DNA from: Synergistaceae bacterium
GTDB taxonomy: Bacteria; Synergistota; Synergistia; Synergistales; Aminobacteriaceae
Length of the DNA: 40,680 nucleotides
NCBI GenBank assembly: GCA_031274425.1
Contig: JAISQE010000031.1
Location: 1 to 40,680 of the forward strand
Direction of reading: 5' to 3'
Of this stretch, positions 32,509 to 40,675 are shown one piece after another (the first letter of the stretch is position 1; each line of letters starts with the position of its first letter). The notes beneath the pieces are model-generated. The model was given only the letters and a program-made list of their open reading frames with translations, did not search any database and had not been told where the DNA came from. Both the position numbers and the translations under genes were made by a program.

Positions 32509-33282
32509 ATGCGATGCTTTAAAATCGACAGAGAGATTAAAAGAAAACTTGAAAATGAAAACCTGAAAATTTTGGAGGCGTGGAAGATTAAAAGCATCCT
32601 GATGATTGACGACGACGTGGAGCTCTGCGCGCTGCTGGGCGATTATTTCCAGGCGGAGGGTTTCGGTTTCGCCTGCGCGCATTCCGGGGATGAAGGGCTC
32701 GATATGCTAAACGAGGACCGATACGGCATTCTCATACTGGACGTCATGCTGCCGGGCCGCGACGGGTTCGATATTTTAAAGGAAATTCGGAACACCTCGC
32801 TCATACCGGTGATTATGTTGACGGCCAAGGGGGACCATCTGGACAGAGTGGTGGGGCTGGAAATAGGGGCGGACGACTATATCTGCAAGCCCTTCGACAC
32901 CCGCGAGCTGTCGGCTAGAGTGAGGGCCGTGCTTCGCCGCAGCGGGTTGTCCGAGACGACCTCCCAGGACATCCTGCGCGTGGCGGACCTGGAAATGGAC
33001 CTTCGATCCCTCTCCGCTAAAGTGGGCGGACAGGGCGTATTCCTTACGAACGTCGAATTCAGGCTGCTCAAAGCCCTGCTCTCATGCGCGGGCAGGAAAA
33101 TATCCGCGGAACAACTGTCCATCAACGTTTTGGGCCACACGCTCTCTCCGTTCGACAGAAGCTTGAGCGTGCACATGAGCAAGCTGAGACGCAAACTCGG
33201 CCCTTACCCCGGCGGAAGCGAACGCATCAAGACCCTGAGAGGCGAGGGGTTTATTTATGTTTTCCCCGAAAAAGAGGCGTGA
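32509..33282 (+). CDS. OmpR/CpxR-like response regulator
   Basis: Two-domain transcription factor. Receiver: acidic pocket DDD (34-36), phosphoacceptor Asp78 in LILDVMLPGRDG, Thr105 in MLTAKGD and Lys127 in CKPFD. C-terminal winged helix of the OmpR class: VEFRLLKALLSCAGRKISAEQL, RSLSVHMSKLRRKLG and the wing GEGFIYVF. The overall match is to the CpxR branch. The first about 27 residues (charged, with a 14-bp repeat giving KLENENLK) precede the receiver and are unusual. A GGAGG at 32574-32578 lies 8 bases before an ATT at 32587, close to the expected receiver start, so the true start may be later than the ATG given here. It precedes the histidine kinase by 59 bp. Confidence 0.92.
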   Translation: MRCFKIDREIKRKLENENLKILEAWKIKSILMIDDDVELCALLGDYFQAEGFGFACAHSGDEGLDMLNEDRYGILILDVMLPGRDGFDILKEIRNTSLIPVIMLTAKGDHLDRVVGLEIGADDYICKPFDTRELSARVRAVLRRSGLSETTSQDILRVADLEMDLRSLSAKVGGQGVFLTNVEFRLLKALLSCAGRKISAEQLSINVLGHTLSPFDRSLSVHMSKLRRKLGPYPGGSERIKTLRGEGFIYVFPEKEA

Positions 33283-33341
33283 GGTTTGCGTCGTGAAAAG
33301 TAATGAAAAAAATAGAAAGGGAAAAATAGGAAGGAAACGCC

Positions 33342-34847
33342 ATGAAAAAAATAACGGGGGTTTCTCTGTTCTGGAAAATCTACCTCACTCTGCTGCTGGT
33401 TCTCTTTCTTCCTATCATTCTGTTTGCTTTGTCCCATATAGCCCGCGACAGAGACCGGGATATTCGAGATATACGCCAAGCTATACGCCAGAGGATGACG
33501 CGGCATCTGGAGTGGAGCGCGTCGGAGCTGGCGAACCAGGCCGATTCCATAACGAACGAGGGGTTGACGCCGTGGATCGAGTCCATCGAGAACGCGATCG
33601 GACTGGCGATTTACGTCCAGCGGGATGGAGAAATTTTCCATCTGCCCGATTCGGATTGGCTCGTCGCGTACGAACCGGACGAAGATCCGTTTCCCCCCAA
33701 CCCGACCGTCGTTTCCTCCGTTTCACGATCCGGCCGGACGAAGGTCGTCGCGACTGCACAACCGTTCCGCGGCGAGGACAACGCCGACCCCCGCGCCGGG
33801 CCCAGGCGGCGAAATATCGAGGTGTTCCTGTTGGTGGCCGTCCTCTGCGTCGCTTTCAGTTTTATGCTTGTGCGAAACTTCATGACGCCGCTGTCGGAGC
33901 TGCGGCGCATCACGCTGAAGCTGGCGAGCGGCGATCTGTCCGTGCGGGTCGGTCAAAGCGTGATCGGCCGGGGCGACGAGATCGCCGACTTGGGCAGGCG
34001 CTTCAACAAAATGGCCGAACGCGTGGAAGGCCTTGTCTCCTCTCAAAAAAGGCTCCTGAGCGATATCTCTCACGAAATTCGATCCCCCCTGCAGCGCATG
34101 GAGGTGGCGTGCGCGCTTTTGCGAGACAAGGGGGACAAACCCCAGTCGAACTCCCGAGAGTACATCGATCGCATAGAGCTGGAAATCAGCCGCATCGACG
34201 ATATGGTGGAAGAACTGTTGACCTTGACCCGCGCCGACGAGACGAGTTTGACTCGTTTCGAGGTCGTGAGGCTGGACGAAGTGATCAACTCCATCATCGC
34301 CGACGCCGAGTTCGAAAGAGGCGCGGACGAGTGCGGCGCGGGAGAGAAAATCGTCGCCGCGGACCTTCAGAAGGTATCCGTTATGGGAGACGCCACGCTT
34401 TTGAACCGGGCGCTGAGGAATGTGATCCACAACGCGATCCGCTACACCTCCCCGGGAACCGGCATCGAAATAAACGCCCGCCGAGACGGGGATCGTGTGA
34501 CGGTAACCATCAGAGACCACGGGCAAGGCGTCTTGGAAAAAGATCTGGATAAAATTTTTTTGCCCTATTACCGCACCGATGAGGCGAGAGAAAGAACGCG
34601 AGGCGGAGCGGGCCTCGGGTTGGCCATAACGAAGCGCATCGTTGAAAACTACGGCGGCGAAGTAACCGCCTCGAACGCTCCATTCGAAGGCGCTCCGCCC
34701 GAAGGCGTTCCCTCTGGAGGCACGCCATCTGGAGGATTGATGGTGACGATATCGTTCGCGGCCAGCGAAAAGCAAGAAAGTGAAAAGAAAGAAAGCGAAA
34801 AGAAAGAACGAGAGCCTGTTTCGCCGCCGCCGTATCGCGTCGTGTAA
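33342..34847 (+). CDS. Sensor histidine kinase, CpxA-like
   Basis: Membrane kinase of 501 residues and partner of the preceding regulator. First membrane helix about 8-32; periplasmic sensor region about 33-158; second helix about 159-178; HAMP (about 179-232, TPLSELRRITLKLASGDLSVRV); H box with phospho-His244 in SDISHEIRSPLQRME; N box NVIHNAIRY (about 360-368); G1 RDHGQGV; G2 GAGLGLAI. Two repeat insertions are odd. A pentapeptide series (FEGAP, PEGVP, SGGTP, SGGLM, about 448-467) lies in the ATPase domain before its last strand, and SEKQE/SEKKE/SEKKE follows that domain near the C-terminus. GGAAGGAA stands 5-10 bases before the ATG. The stimulus is unknown; an envelope-stress role is inferred from the CpxA likeness. 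Confidence 0.93.
   Translation: MKKITGVSLFWKIYLTLLLVLFLPIILFALSHIARDRDRDIRDIRQAIRQRMTRHLEWSASELANQADSITNEGLTPWIESIENAIGLAIYVQRDGEIFHLPDSDWLVAYEPDEDPFPPNPTVVSSVSRSGRTKVVATAQPFRGEDNADPRAGPRRRNIEVFLLVAVLCVAFSFMLVRNFMTPLSELRRITLKLASGDLSVRVGQSVIGRGDEIADLGRRFNKMAERVEGLVSSQKRLLSDISHEIRSPLQRMEVACALLRDKGDKPQSNSREYIDRIELEISRIDDMVEELLTLTRADETSLTRFEVVRLDEVINSIIADAEFERGADECGAGEKIVAADLQKVSVMGDATLLNRALRNVIHNAIRYTSPGTGIEINARRDGDRVTVTIRDHGQGVLEKDLDKIFLPYYRTDEARERTRGGAGLGLAITKRIVENYGGEVTASNAPFEGAPPEGVPSGGTPSGGLMVTISFAASEKQESEKKESEKKEREPVSPPPYRVV
34683..34739 (+). repeat. 15-bp tandem repeat x3.8 inside the kinase ATPase domain
   Basis: TTCGAAGGCGCTCCG, CCCGAAGGCGTTCCC, TCTGGAGGCACGCCA and partial TCTGGAGGATTG are contiguous and in frame. 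Confidence 0.8.
34764..34808 (+). repeat. 15-bp tandem repeat x3 at the kinase C-terminus
   Basis: AGCGAAAAGCAAGAA, AGTGAAAAGAAAGAA and AGCGAAAAGAAAGAA encode SEKQE, SEKKE, SEKKE. Confidence 0.85.
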
Positions 34848-34945
34848 GTACGAGAACGATATTCATTTTTGATGCTACCAATTTAGAATTCTGTGCTACT
34901 ATAACCCTCAGCCCGGAAATTTCACGGAGCGGACTGGGGGGCAAC

Positions 34946-36007
34946 ATGAACGTCAAAACAATTTCAGCGAAAGTTTTTAGTCACGCCGCCCCGGACAAGG
35001 CGAAAAGGGCGGGGGTTTTCGAGAGACTGCCCGCGGTTGCGGCCTACGTCGGGAAAAAGACGCTGGTTTTCCTGTTCATGATGTTTGTCCTGTCGGTGAT
35101 CGTGTTTTACGTGTCGCGGCTTACGCCCGGCGACCCTCTGGAGGCGTTTTACGGCGGCGCGACGCAGTCGATGACCGTCGAGGAACTGGACGCGGCGCGC
35201 GCGCGGCTCGGCCTGGACGGCCCCGTGACCCGGCAATACCTGAAGTGGGCGGGCAACGTCCTGCAAGGGGATTTCGGTATGTCGCTCCGGCACAAACGCC
35301 CCGTGCTGAGCGTCGTGCGTCCGCTCATCGGCAACACCCTCATCCTGGGCGGCGCGGCGTACGTTTTGGTGTTCCTGCTGGCGGTCATCCTGGCGCTGTT
35401 CTGCGCCAGATTCGAGGACTCCCTAGCCGACCGCCTGATCTGCAAAATAGGCGCCGCGGCGTACTACATCCCGGCGTTCTGGCTGGGTGTGGTGCTGGTG
35501 CTTCTTTTCAGCGTCAACCTGAAATGGCTGCCCTCGAGCGGCGCTTACGACATCGGCAAGGCGAAGGACATCGCAAACCGCGCGCGCCACATGGTGCTTC
35601 CTCTCGTCGTTATGGTGGCGAGCCACCTATGGTACTACGCGTATATGATCCGCAACAAGCTGCTGGACGAGGTACGCCGCGATTACGTCTTGCTGGCCCG
35701 GTCCAAGGGGCTCGGCAAAACCAGAATACTTCTCGCCCACTGCCTGCGCAACGTCCTCCCGACCATCGTCAACATCATGGCAATCTCCATTCCCCACGTG
35801 CTCAGCGGAACGTACATCGCGGAATCGGTGTTCAATTACCCCGGCATCGGGTCGCTGGCGGTATCGAGCGCCAAGTATCACGACTATAACCTCCTGATGC
35901 TCATGGTGCTCCTGACGGGAGTTCTCGTGATCGTCAGCAGCCTGCTGGCGCAGGCGATCAACGAGGCGATAGACCCCAGGATGAAAACAAGAATGGAGTT
36001 GGATTGA
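34946..36007 (+). CDS. Dipeptide/oligopeptide-type ABC transporter permease (DppB-like)
   Basis: First inner-membrane subunit of a peptide/nickel-class importer. 353 residues with about six helices. Family marks: FVLSVIVFYVSRLTPGDP after the first helix, ARLGLDGPVTRQYLKW with GDFGMSLRHKRPVLSVV, and the EAA coupling loop DYVLLARSKGLGKTRILLAHCLRNVLPTI. An extra 35-40 residue N-terminus precedes the first helix. GGGGGG lies 4-5 bases before the ATG, and a -10-like TATAAC at 34900-34905 may be the operon promoter, without a clear -35. The next permease starts 2 bp after its stop codon region. The operon follows the two-component pair by about 100 bp, which may point to its regulator. Confidence 0.93.
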   Translation: MNVKTISAKVFSHAAPDKAKRAGVFERLPAVAAYVGKKTLVFLFMMFVLSVIVFYVSRLTPGDPLEAFYGGATQSMTVEELDAARARLGLDGPVTRQYLKWAGNVLQGDFGMSLRHKRPVLSVVRPLIGNTLILGGAAYVLVFLLAVILALFCARFEDSLADRLICKIGAAAYYIPAFWLGVVLVLLFSVNLKWLPSSGAYDIGKAKDIANRARHMVLPLVVMVASHLWYYAYMIRNKLLDEVRRDYVLLARSKGLGKTRILLAHCLRNVLPTIVNIMAISIPHVLSGTYIAESVFNYPGIGSLAVSSAKYHDYNLLMLMVLLTGVLVIVSSLLAQAINEAIDPRMKTRMELD

Positions 36008-36008
36008 G

Positions 36009-37016
36009 ATGTCGACAGGGGTTTCAGGGGGGCCAGAGATAAGCAGGGAGCCGACGAGGAGCGAGTCGAGCGAGTCGCTTAACGAGCCCTGCCCCCCTGA
36101 ACTTTCAATGGTAAAAAAAGAACAAGTCGACGCCTTTACTGTCGTCGGAGCCGGTTACAAGTCTCATGAAATCAGGGTCAAACGCCCTGGTTTGCTGCGG
36201 TCGCTGTATGGGAAGCCCGTATTTTCGATCATGATTCTCTCCGTGATCGTCCTCGGTTGCCTCTTTTCGGAGAGCTTTATCAATCACGACCCGACCCAGT
36301 TTTATCTTGCGCACCTCTCGGAGCCCCCGAACGGGGAGTTCTTTTTCGGAACGGATTCGCTGGGACGGGACATTTACTCGATCATCTGGCGCGGCGGCAG
36401 GATATCGATCTTCGTGGGGTTATTCTCCGCGTGCGTCGCAACCCTCGTCGGCGTGACGTACGGTTGCGTCGCCGGCATGGCGTCGAAGGTCGTGGACGAC
36501 GGCATGATGCGCGCCGTCGAGATGATGCAGAGCATCCCGTTTCTGCTGACCGTCCTCCTGATCGTCTCCATCACGGGCAAACAAAACATCGCCTCGATAT
36601 CCCTCGTCATCGGGGGCGCTTCTTGGTTCGGCCTGGCGAGGATCGTGCGCGGAGAGGTGAGGCAGATACGCGGCAGCGAGTACGTCCTGGCGGCGCGTTG
36701 CATGGGCGCGAATTTTCCGCACATCATGCGAAAACATCTGATACCGAACTTCGTGTCGGCCATCATGTTCGTCGTGATATCCAGCGTCAGCCTGAGCATG
36801 TCGATGGAATCGACGCTCAGTTTTCTGGGCTTCGGGCTTCCCCCCGATGTGCTCTCCTGGGGCGGTATGTTGGCCCTGGCGGACCGCGCCCTGTTGCTCA
36901 ACACATGGTGGGTCATCGTCGTTCCGGGACTGTTCCTGGTCGTGACGCTCCTGTGCGTAACCGGAGTGGGAAATCATTTCCGCCGCGAGACGAACAAGCG
37001 ACCCAGCAATCTTTAA
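36009..37016 (+). CDS. Dipeptide/oligopeptide-type ABC transporter permease (DppC-like)
   Basis: Second permease subunit, 335 residues. An N-terminal tail is followed by VFSIMILSVIVLGCLFSE, the family segment GTDSLGRDIYSIIWRGGRISI, and the coupling loop SEYVLAARCMGANFPHIMRKHLIPN, ending with LSFLGFGLPPDVLSWGGML. The first about 33 codons are made of a copy of the dispersed palindromic repeat (36016-36109) read in frame (STGVSGGPEISREPTRSES...), unlike any DppC. Translation may start at the ATG at 36009, using GGAG in the end of the previous gene, so the repeat would be translated. Alternatively it starts at ATG 36108, just past the repeat, where no ribosome site is seen. Rest of the operon as for its neighbours. 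Confidence 0.92.
   Translation: MSTGVSGGPEISREPTRSESSESLNEPCPPELSMVKKEQVDAFTVVGAGYKSHEIRVKRPGLLRSLYGKPVFSIMILSVIVLGCLFSESFINHDPTQFYLAHLSEPPNGEFFFGTDSLGRDIYSIIWRGGRISIFVGLFSACVATLVGVTYGCVAGMASKVVDDGMMRAVEMMQSIPFLLTVLLIVSITGKQNIASISLVIGGASWFGLARIVRGEVRQIRGSEYVLAARCMGANFPHIMRKHLIPNFVSAIMFVVISSVSLSMSMESTLSFLGFGLPPDVLSWGGMLALADRALLLNTWWVIVVPGLFLVVTLLCVTGVGNHFRRETNKRPSNL
36016..36109. repeat. Dispersed palindromic repeat, copy B, in the DppC-like gene start
   Basis: ACAGGGGTTTCAGGGGGGC at the left and GCCCCCCTGAACTTTCAAT at the right match copy A (CCAGGGGTTCCAGGGGGGC, GCCCCCCTGGGCTTTCAAT). Outer stem TTCAGGGGGGC (36023-36033)/GCCCCCCTGAA (36091-36101) is 11 bp and perfect. The C-G pair of copy A is a T-A pair here. 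Confidence 0.8.
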
Positions 37017-37022
37017 TTACGG

Positions 37023-37047
37023 TATTTAGCGGCGCGGACCCTAAATA
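37023..37047 (+). other. Hairpin between the DppC-like and binding-protein genes
   Basis: TATTTAG (37023-37029) and CTAAATA (37041-37047) with an 11-base GC-rich loop. AT-rich stem without a U-run. It may protect or uncouple the mRNA segment for the binding protein, which is usually needed in excess. Confidence 0.4.
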
Positions 37048-37076
37048 TATAAAGTAAACTGTAAGGAGAGGGTAAC

Positions 37077-38642
37077 ATGAAAAGAAAGTTTTTATCACTG
37101 TGGCTGGCTTTTGCTCTTTGCGCGGGGCATTTCGCCTGGGGCGGCGTTGGGACGGCGGCGGCCGACGCGTCGGACCTTTCGAACACGCTGGTTTACGCCG
37201 GGGAAAACGAGGACACGCTGAACCCCATCTTGAACAACCACGGGGAGCTTCCGGGCATTATTTTTTCGGGCTTGATGAAATACGACGCCAAGGGCGCGCC
37301 GATTTTGGACCTCGCCGAGAACGTCACCTACGACGAGAAGGAGTTCACGTACGTTTTCAAACTTCGCAAAGGGGTCAAATGGCACGACGGAACGCCGTTC
37401 ACGGCAAACGACGTGGTTTTCACCTACAACATTCTCGCCGGCGACGAAACGCTCACCGCGTCCATCAAGAGCAACTACGAAGACATCGCCCAGGCGTCCG
37501 CGCCGAACGCGGAGACCGTCGTCTTCAAGCTGTCGCGGTACAACGCGGCGATGCCGGACAATTTCACCATCGGCATTCTCCCCGAACACCTCCTGAAGGG
37601 GCAGGACATCGCGACCGCTCCCTTCAATCAGCGTCCGGTCGGCACGGGGCGTTACAGGTTCGTCGAGTGGGACGCCGCCGGCGGAACGATCACCGTGGAG
37701 CGCAACCCGGACTACTACGGCAAGGTTCCCAACATCGAGCGCGTGGTGTACAAGACCGTCGCGGTGGAGAGCGCCAAAGCCCTCATGCTCCAGTCGGGCG
37801 AGGCCGACCTGGCGTGGCTCAACGCCAATTACGCCCAGCGTTTCCGCGGCGACCCGAACTTCAAGAACATCGACTTCGTCACCGCCGACTTCCGTTCGGT
37901 CGCTATGGATTTTCACACCGATTTCTGGAAACAGAACGACGACTCTATCGGAGTTCTCAACTACGCCGTGGACAAGCAGGCCATCATCAACGGCGTGCTG
38001 AACAGGCAGGGCAGCGTCGCCTGGAGCCCCATACAGCTCAACGCCTTTGGCGGCGACAAACGCGCCGATATTTATGCCTACGACCTCGCCAAATTTGCCG
38101 AGGAGATGAAGGCTTTGGGCTGGACGAAGGGCAGCGACGGAATCTACGAGCGGGACGGCCGGAAATTTTCGTTCACGATACAGGTGCGGGACTACGAGGA
38201 GGAGCGCGTCGACATAGCGAACATCGTCGCGAGTCAGTTGAAGGCCGCCGGGGTGGATATGCAGATCGCGCTTGTGACGCGATTCGACTGGAGGGCGGGC
38301 TATAACGGATTCCTTGCCGGTTACGCGGTCGAATTCGACCCCGACGGGGCTTACTCCAACTTCGTCACCGGCGCCAGTCAGAACAACATGGCGTACTCCG
38401 ACCCCCAGGTGGACGAACTGCTGAAACGCGGCCGCCACACCTCGAAACCCGACGAGCGCCGCAAAATATACGGCGATTTCGAAGTCGCCTACGCGAGGAA
38501 GCCCGGGCATCTGTTGGTGGCGTACCTCGACGGCAACTACGTGAGCGCCTCGGGGCTGAGCGGACTTGACGCCCGGCGGGTGCTGGGGCATCACGCCGTG
38601 GGCGTCATGTGGAACATCGAGGAATGGACGCTCGCGCGATAG
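37077..38642 (+). CDS. Periplasmic peptide/nickel-type substrate-binding protein (DppA/OppA family)
   Basis: Extracytoplasmic solute-binding protein (SBP family 5) of 521 residues. Signal peptide KFLSLWLAFALCAGHFAWGG with likely cleavage near TAAADAS; the Cys in ALCAG is not in a convincing lipobox. The mature part has NEDTLNPILNNHGELPGIIFSGLMKYD, the family signature FKLRKGVKWHDGTPFTANDVVFTYN (about 93-117), GTGRYRFVEWD, NYAVDKQAIINGVLN and SDPQVDELLKRGR. GGAGAGG is about 8 bases before the ATG. It lies between the permease pair and the fused ATPase gene, and its 3' end overlaps the ATPase frame by 34 bp. The ligand cannot be read; short peptides, nickel chelates or opines are all known in this family. 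Confidence 0.94.
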   Translation: MKRKFLSLWLAFALCAGHFAWGGVGTAAADASDLSNTLVYAGENEDTLNPILNNHGELPGIIFSGLMKYDAKGAPILDLAENVTYDEKEFTYVFKLRKGVKWHDGTPFTANDVVFTYNILAGDETLTASIKSNYEDIAQASAPNAETVVFKLSRYNAAMPDNFTIGILPEHLLKGQDIATAPFNQRPVGTGRYRFVEWDAAGGTITVERNPDYYGKVPNIERVVYKTVAVESAKALMLQSGEADLAWLNANYAQRFRGDPNFKNIDFVTADFRSVAMDFHTDFWKQNDDSIGVLNYAVDKQAIINGVLNRQGSVAWSPIQLNAFGGDKRADIYAYDLAKFAEEMKALGWTKGSDGIYERDGRKFSFTIQVRDYEEERVDIANIVASQLKAAGVDMQIALVTRFDWRAGYNGFLAGYAVEFDPDGAYSNFVTGASQNNMAYSDPQVDELLKRGRHTSKPDERRKIYGDFEVAYARKPGHLLVAYLDGNYVSASGLSGLDARRVLGHHAVGVMWNIEEWTLAR

Positions 38643-40675
38643 CGAAAACGGTCGTGGGCCGAACGGCCGTAGACCGAACGGCCGGGGGAGCTTGCTCGCC
38701 TCTCCCGGCCGCGGCTTTGCGGGGCGGCGGCCTCGCGGTTTTGGAACTGCGCAACCTCTCGGTGAGTTTCGACGCGCCGGAGGGCGAGGTCCAGGCGGTG
38801 CGCGACGTTTCGCTGTCCCTGAACGCCGGGGAGACCCTCGCGGTCGTCGGAGAGTCCGGCTGCGGCAAAACGGTTCTGTGTCAGTCCGTGATGAAGCTCC
38901 TGCCGAAGACCGCAAAAATAAAACAAGGCCGAATCCTCATACCCGGAGAGGACATCACGGACTACACCGACAGACAAATGCGTCCGCTGCGGGGCAATAT
39001 CTTCTCGATGATCTTTCAGGACCCGATGACGACGCTGAACCCGACTCTCCCCGTCGGCAAGCAGATAACCGAGGCGATTCACAGGCACAAAAAGGTAACC
39101 CGCGAGGAGGCCGAAAGCCGCGCCGTCGATCTGTTGAACCTCGTCGGCATCGACGACCCCTTGCGCAGAATGGCGCTTCAACCGCACTATTTTTCCGGCG
39201 GAATGCGCCAGCGATGCGTGCTGGCGATCGCTCTCGCTCTGAACCCCCGGATACTCTTTGCGGACGAGCCGACCACATCGCTGGACGTCACCATTCAGGC
39301 CAACATGCTGGACCTCCTTCGGGACGTACAGAAAAAGACCGGCGTCGCCATCATGCTCATCTCCCACGATCTTGGAGTGGTGGCCCGCGTCGCGGACCGG
39401 GTGGCCGTCATGTACGCCGGAAAGATCGTCGAGGTCGGCACGGCGGAGGAAATTTTTTACGATCCCCGCCATCCCTACACCTGGGGGCTTTTGGGGGCGC
39501 TGCCGTCCGTGGCGTTGAAGACGGGAATTCTGCGCCAGATACCGGGAATGCCTCCGTCGCTCCTCTCCCCTCCCCCAGGGGATGCTTTCGCGACGCGCAA
39601 CGAATACGCCCTGGCGATAGACTACGAAAAGATGCCGCCTATGTTCAGGATAAGCGACACTCACAGCGCCGCGACCTGGTTGCTGGACGAGCGCGCGCCC
39701 CGCGTCCGGCAGCCGGGGCTTGCCCGCTCCGTCCCCGAACGGCCGCGCCCCGCCCGCCGCGCCGTCGGCTCGGGCGAAAAAGCTATCGTCAGGGTACGGG
39801 ACTATGTGCAGCACTTTCAGGTGAGCCGTTCGTACACGGTGCGGGCGGTGCGCGGCGTGAGCTTCGAGCTGCGGCAGGGCGAGGCGTTCGGGCTGGTGGG
39901 GGAATCCGGATGCGGGAAATCCACGATCGCGCGCGCCGTCATGGGGATATACGCCCCCACGTCGGGCGCGATTTATTTCAAAGACCACCTCGTTTCGGAA
40001 AGGCGGGCGTACCGAAAGCACAGACGGGAGATAGGGCGCGGGATGCAGATCATCTTTCAGGATTCCGCGGCCGCGCTGAACCAGCGCATGACGGTGGAGG
40101 AGATCATCTCCGAGCCGCTGCTGATAAACGGCATGTACGGAAAAGGGCGTGAGCTGAGGGCCAAAGTCCTGGATCTGCTGACGAAGGTAGGCATGGACGA
40201 GACATACCGCACGAAACGCCCGCCGGAAATATCGGGGGGACAGCGCCAGCGCGTGGCGATAGCGAGAAGCCTAGCTATGGAACCCGAAGTCATCGTCGCG
40301 GACGAGCCGGTGGCGTCTCTGGACGTCTCCATACAGGCCCAGATCGTAACGCTGTTTCAGCAACTGCAAAGAGAACGTGGGTTTACGTTTCTCTTTATCG
40401 CCCACGACCTGTCCATGGTGCATTTTCTCTGCGACCGGGTGGCCGTCATGCACGCCGGGCGGCTGGTGGAGGTGGCCCCCGCGGACCAGCTGTTCGACGA
40501 CCCGAGGCACCCGTACACCCGTGCGCTTCTCTCGGCGACCCCGTCACCCGACCCGGCGTCGGAGCGATCCAAAAAAATCGCCCGCTTCAAACCGAATAAC
40601 GATATCGTCGCCGGCGACATCGTCAACGAAAAAATGCGCGAAGTCGCTCCGGGTCACTTCGCCCTGAGCCAGTGA
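38609..40675 (+). CDS. Fused double ABC ATPase of the peptide importer (DppD-DppF fusion)
   Basis: Energises the importer with both nucleotide-binding domains in one 688-residue chain. Domain 1 (about 44-300): Walker A GESGCGKT (81-88), [10 protein letters not shown], signature FSGGMRQR (195-202), Walker B ILFADEP (215-221). Domain 2 (about 393-640): GESGCGKS (431-438), [25 protein letters not shown]. Each ends with the family RHPYT motif. The linker after domain 1 aligns with the OppD cysteine motif but lacks every Cys (GDAFATRN for GCxFxxRC; ATWL for xCW-type). The GTG start at 38609 overlaps the previous gene. The first about 40 residues are poorly conserved and include 15-bp repeats, so translation may begin further in. 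Last gene in view; five bases remain. Confidence 0.92.
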   Translation: MEHRGMDARAIAKTVVGRTAVDRTAGGACSPLPAAALRGGGLAVLELRNLSVSFDAPEGEVQAVRDVSLSLNAGETLAVVGESGCGKTVLCQSVMKLLPKTAKIKQGRILIPGEDITDYTDRQMRPLRGNIFSMIFQDPMTTLNPTLPVGKQITEAIHRHKKVTREEAESRAVDLLNLVGIDDPLRRMALQPHYFSGGMRQRCVLAIALALNPRILFADEPTTSLDVTIQANMLDLLRDVQKKTGVAIMLISHDLGVVARVADRVAVMYAGKIVEVGTAEEIFYDPRHPYTWGLLGALPSVALKTGILRQIPGMPPSLLSPPPGDAFATRNEYALAIDYEKMPPMFRISDTHSAATWLLDERAPRVRQPGLARSVPERPRPARRAVGSGEKAIVRVRDYVQHFQVSRSYTVRAVRGVSFELRQGEAFGLVGESGCGKSTIARAVMGIYAPTSGAIYFKDHLVSERRAYRKHRREIGRGMQIIFQDSAAALNQRMTVEEIISEPLLINGMYGKGRELRAKVLDLLTKVGMDETYRTKRPPEISGGQRQRVAIARSLAMEPEVIVADEPVASLDVSIQAQIVTLFQQLQRERGFTFLFIAHDLSMVHFLCDRVAVMHAGRLVEVAPADQLFDDPRHPYTRALLSATPSPDPASERSKKIARFKPNNDIVAGDIVNEKMREVAPGHFALSQ
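38648..38689 (+). repeat. 15-bp tandem repeat at the start of the fused ATPase gene
   Basis: ACGGTCGTGGGCCGA, ACGGCCGTAGACCGA and partial ACGGCCGGGGGA run in frame ([14 protein letters not shown]). Confidence 0.7.

Noticed and set aside
32495-32512. Sigma-54 promoter (TGGC...TTGCA on the minus strand) for the flagellar genes
   Set aside because: The GG and GC elements are 8 bp apart instead of 10, so the required spacing is not met.
37095-38915. Very long minus-strand open frame (606 codons) opposite the binding-protein gene
   Set aside because: It mirrors a clear SBP family 5 protein on the plus strand; its translation is Arg/Val/Gly-rich without any domain. Such antisense frames are expected in GC-rich genes. 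The same applies to the long antisense frames at 28959-31310, 25680-27521, 20995-22851, 16629-17927, 9354-10739 and 38591-40021.
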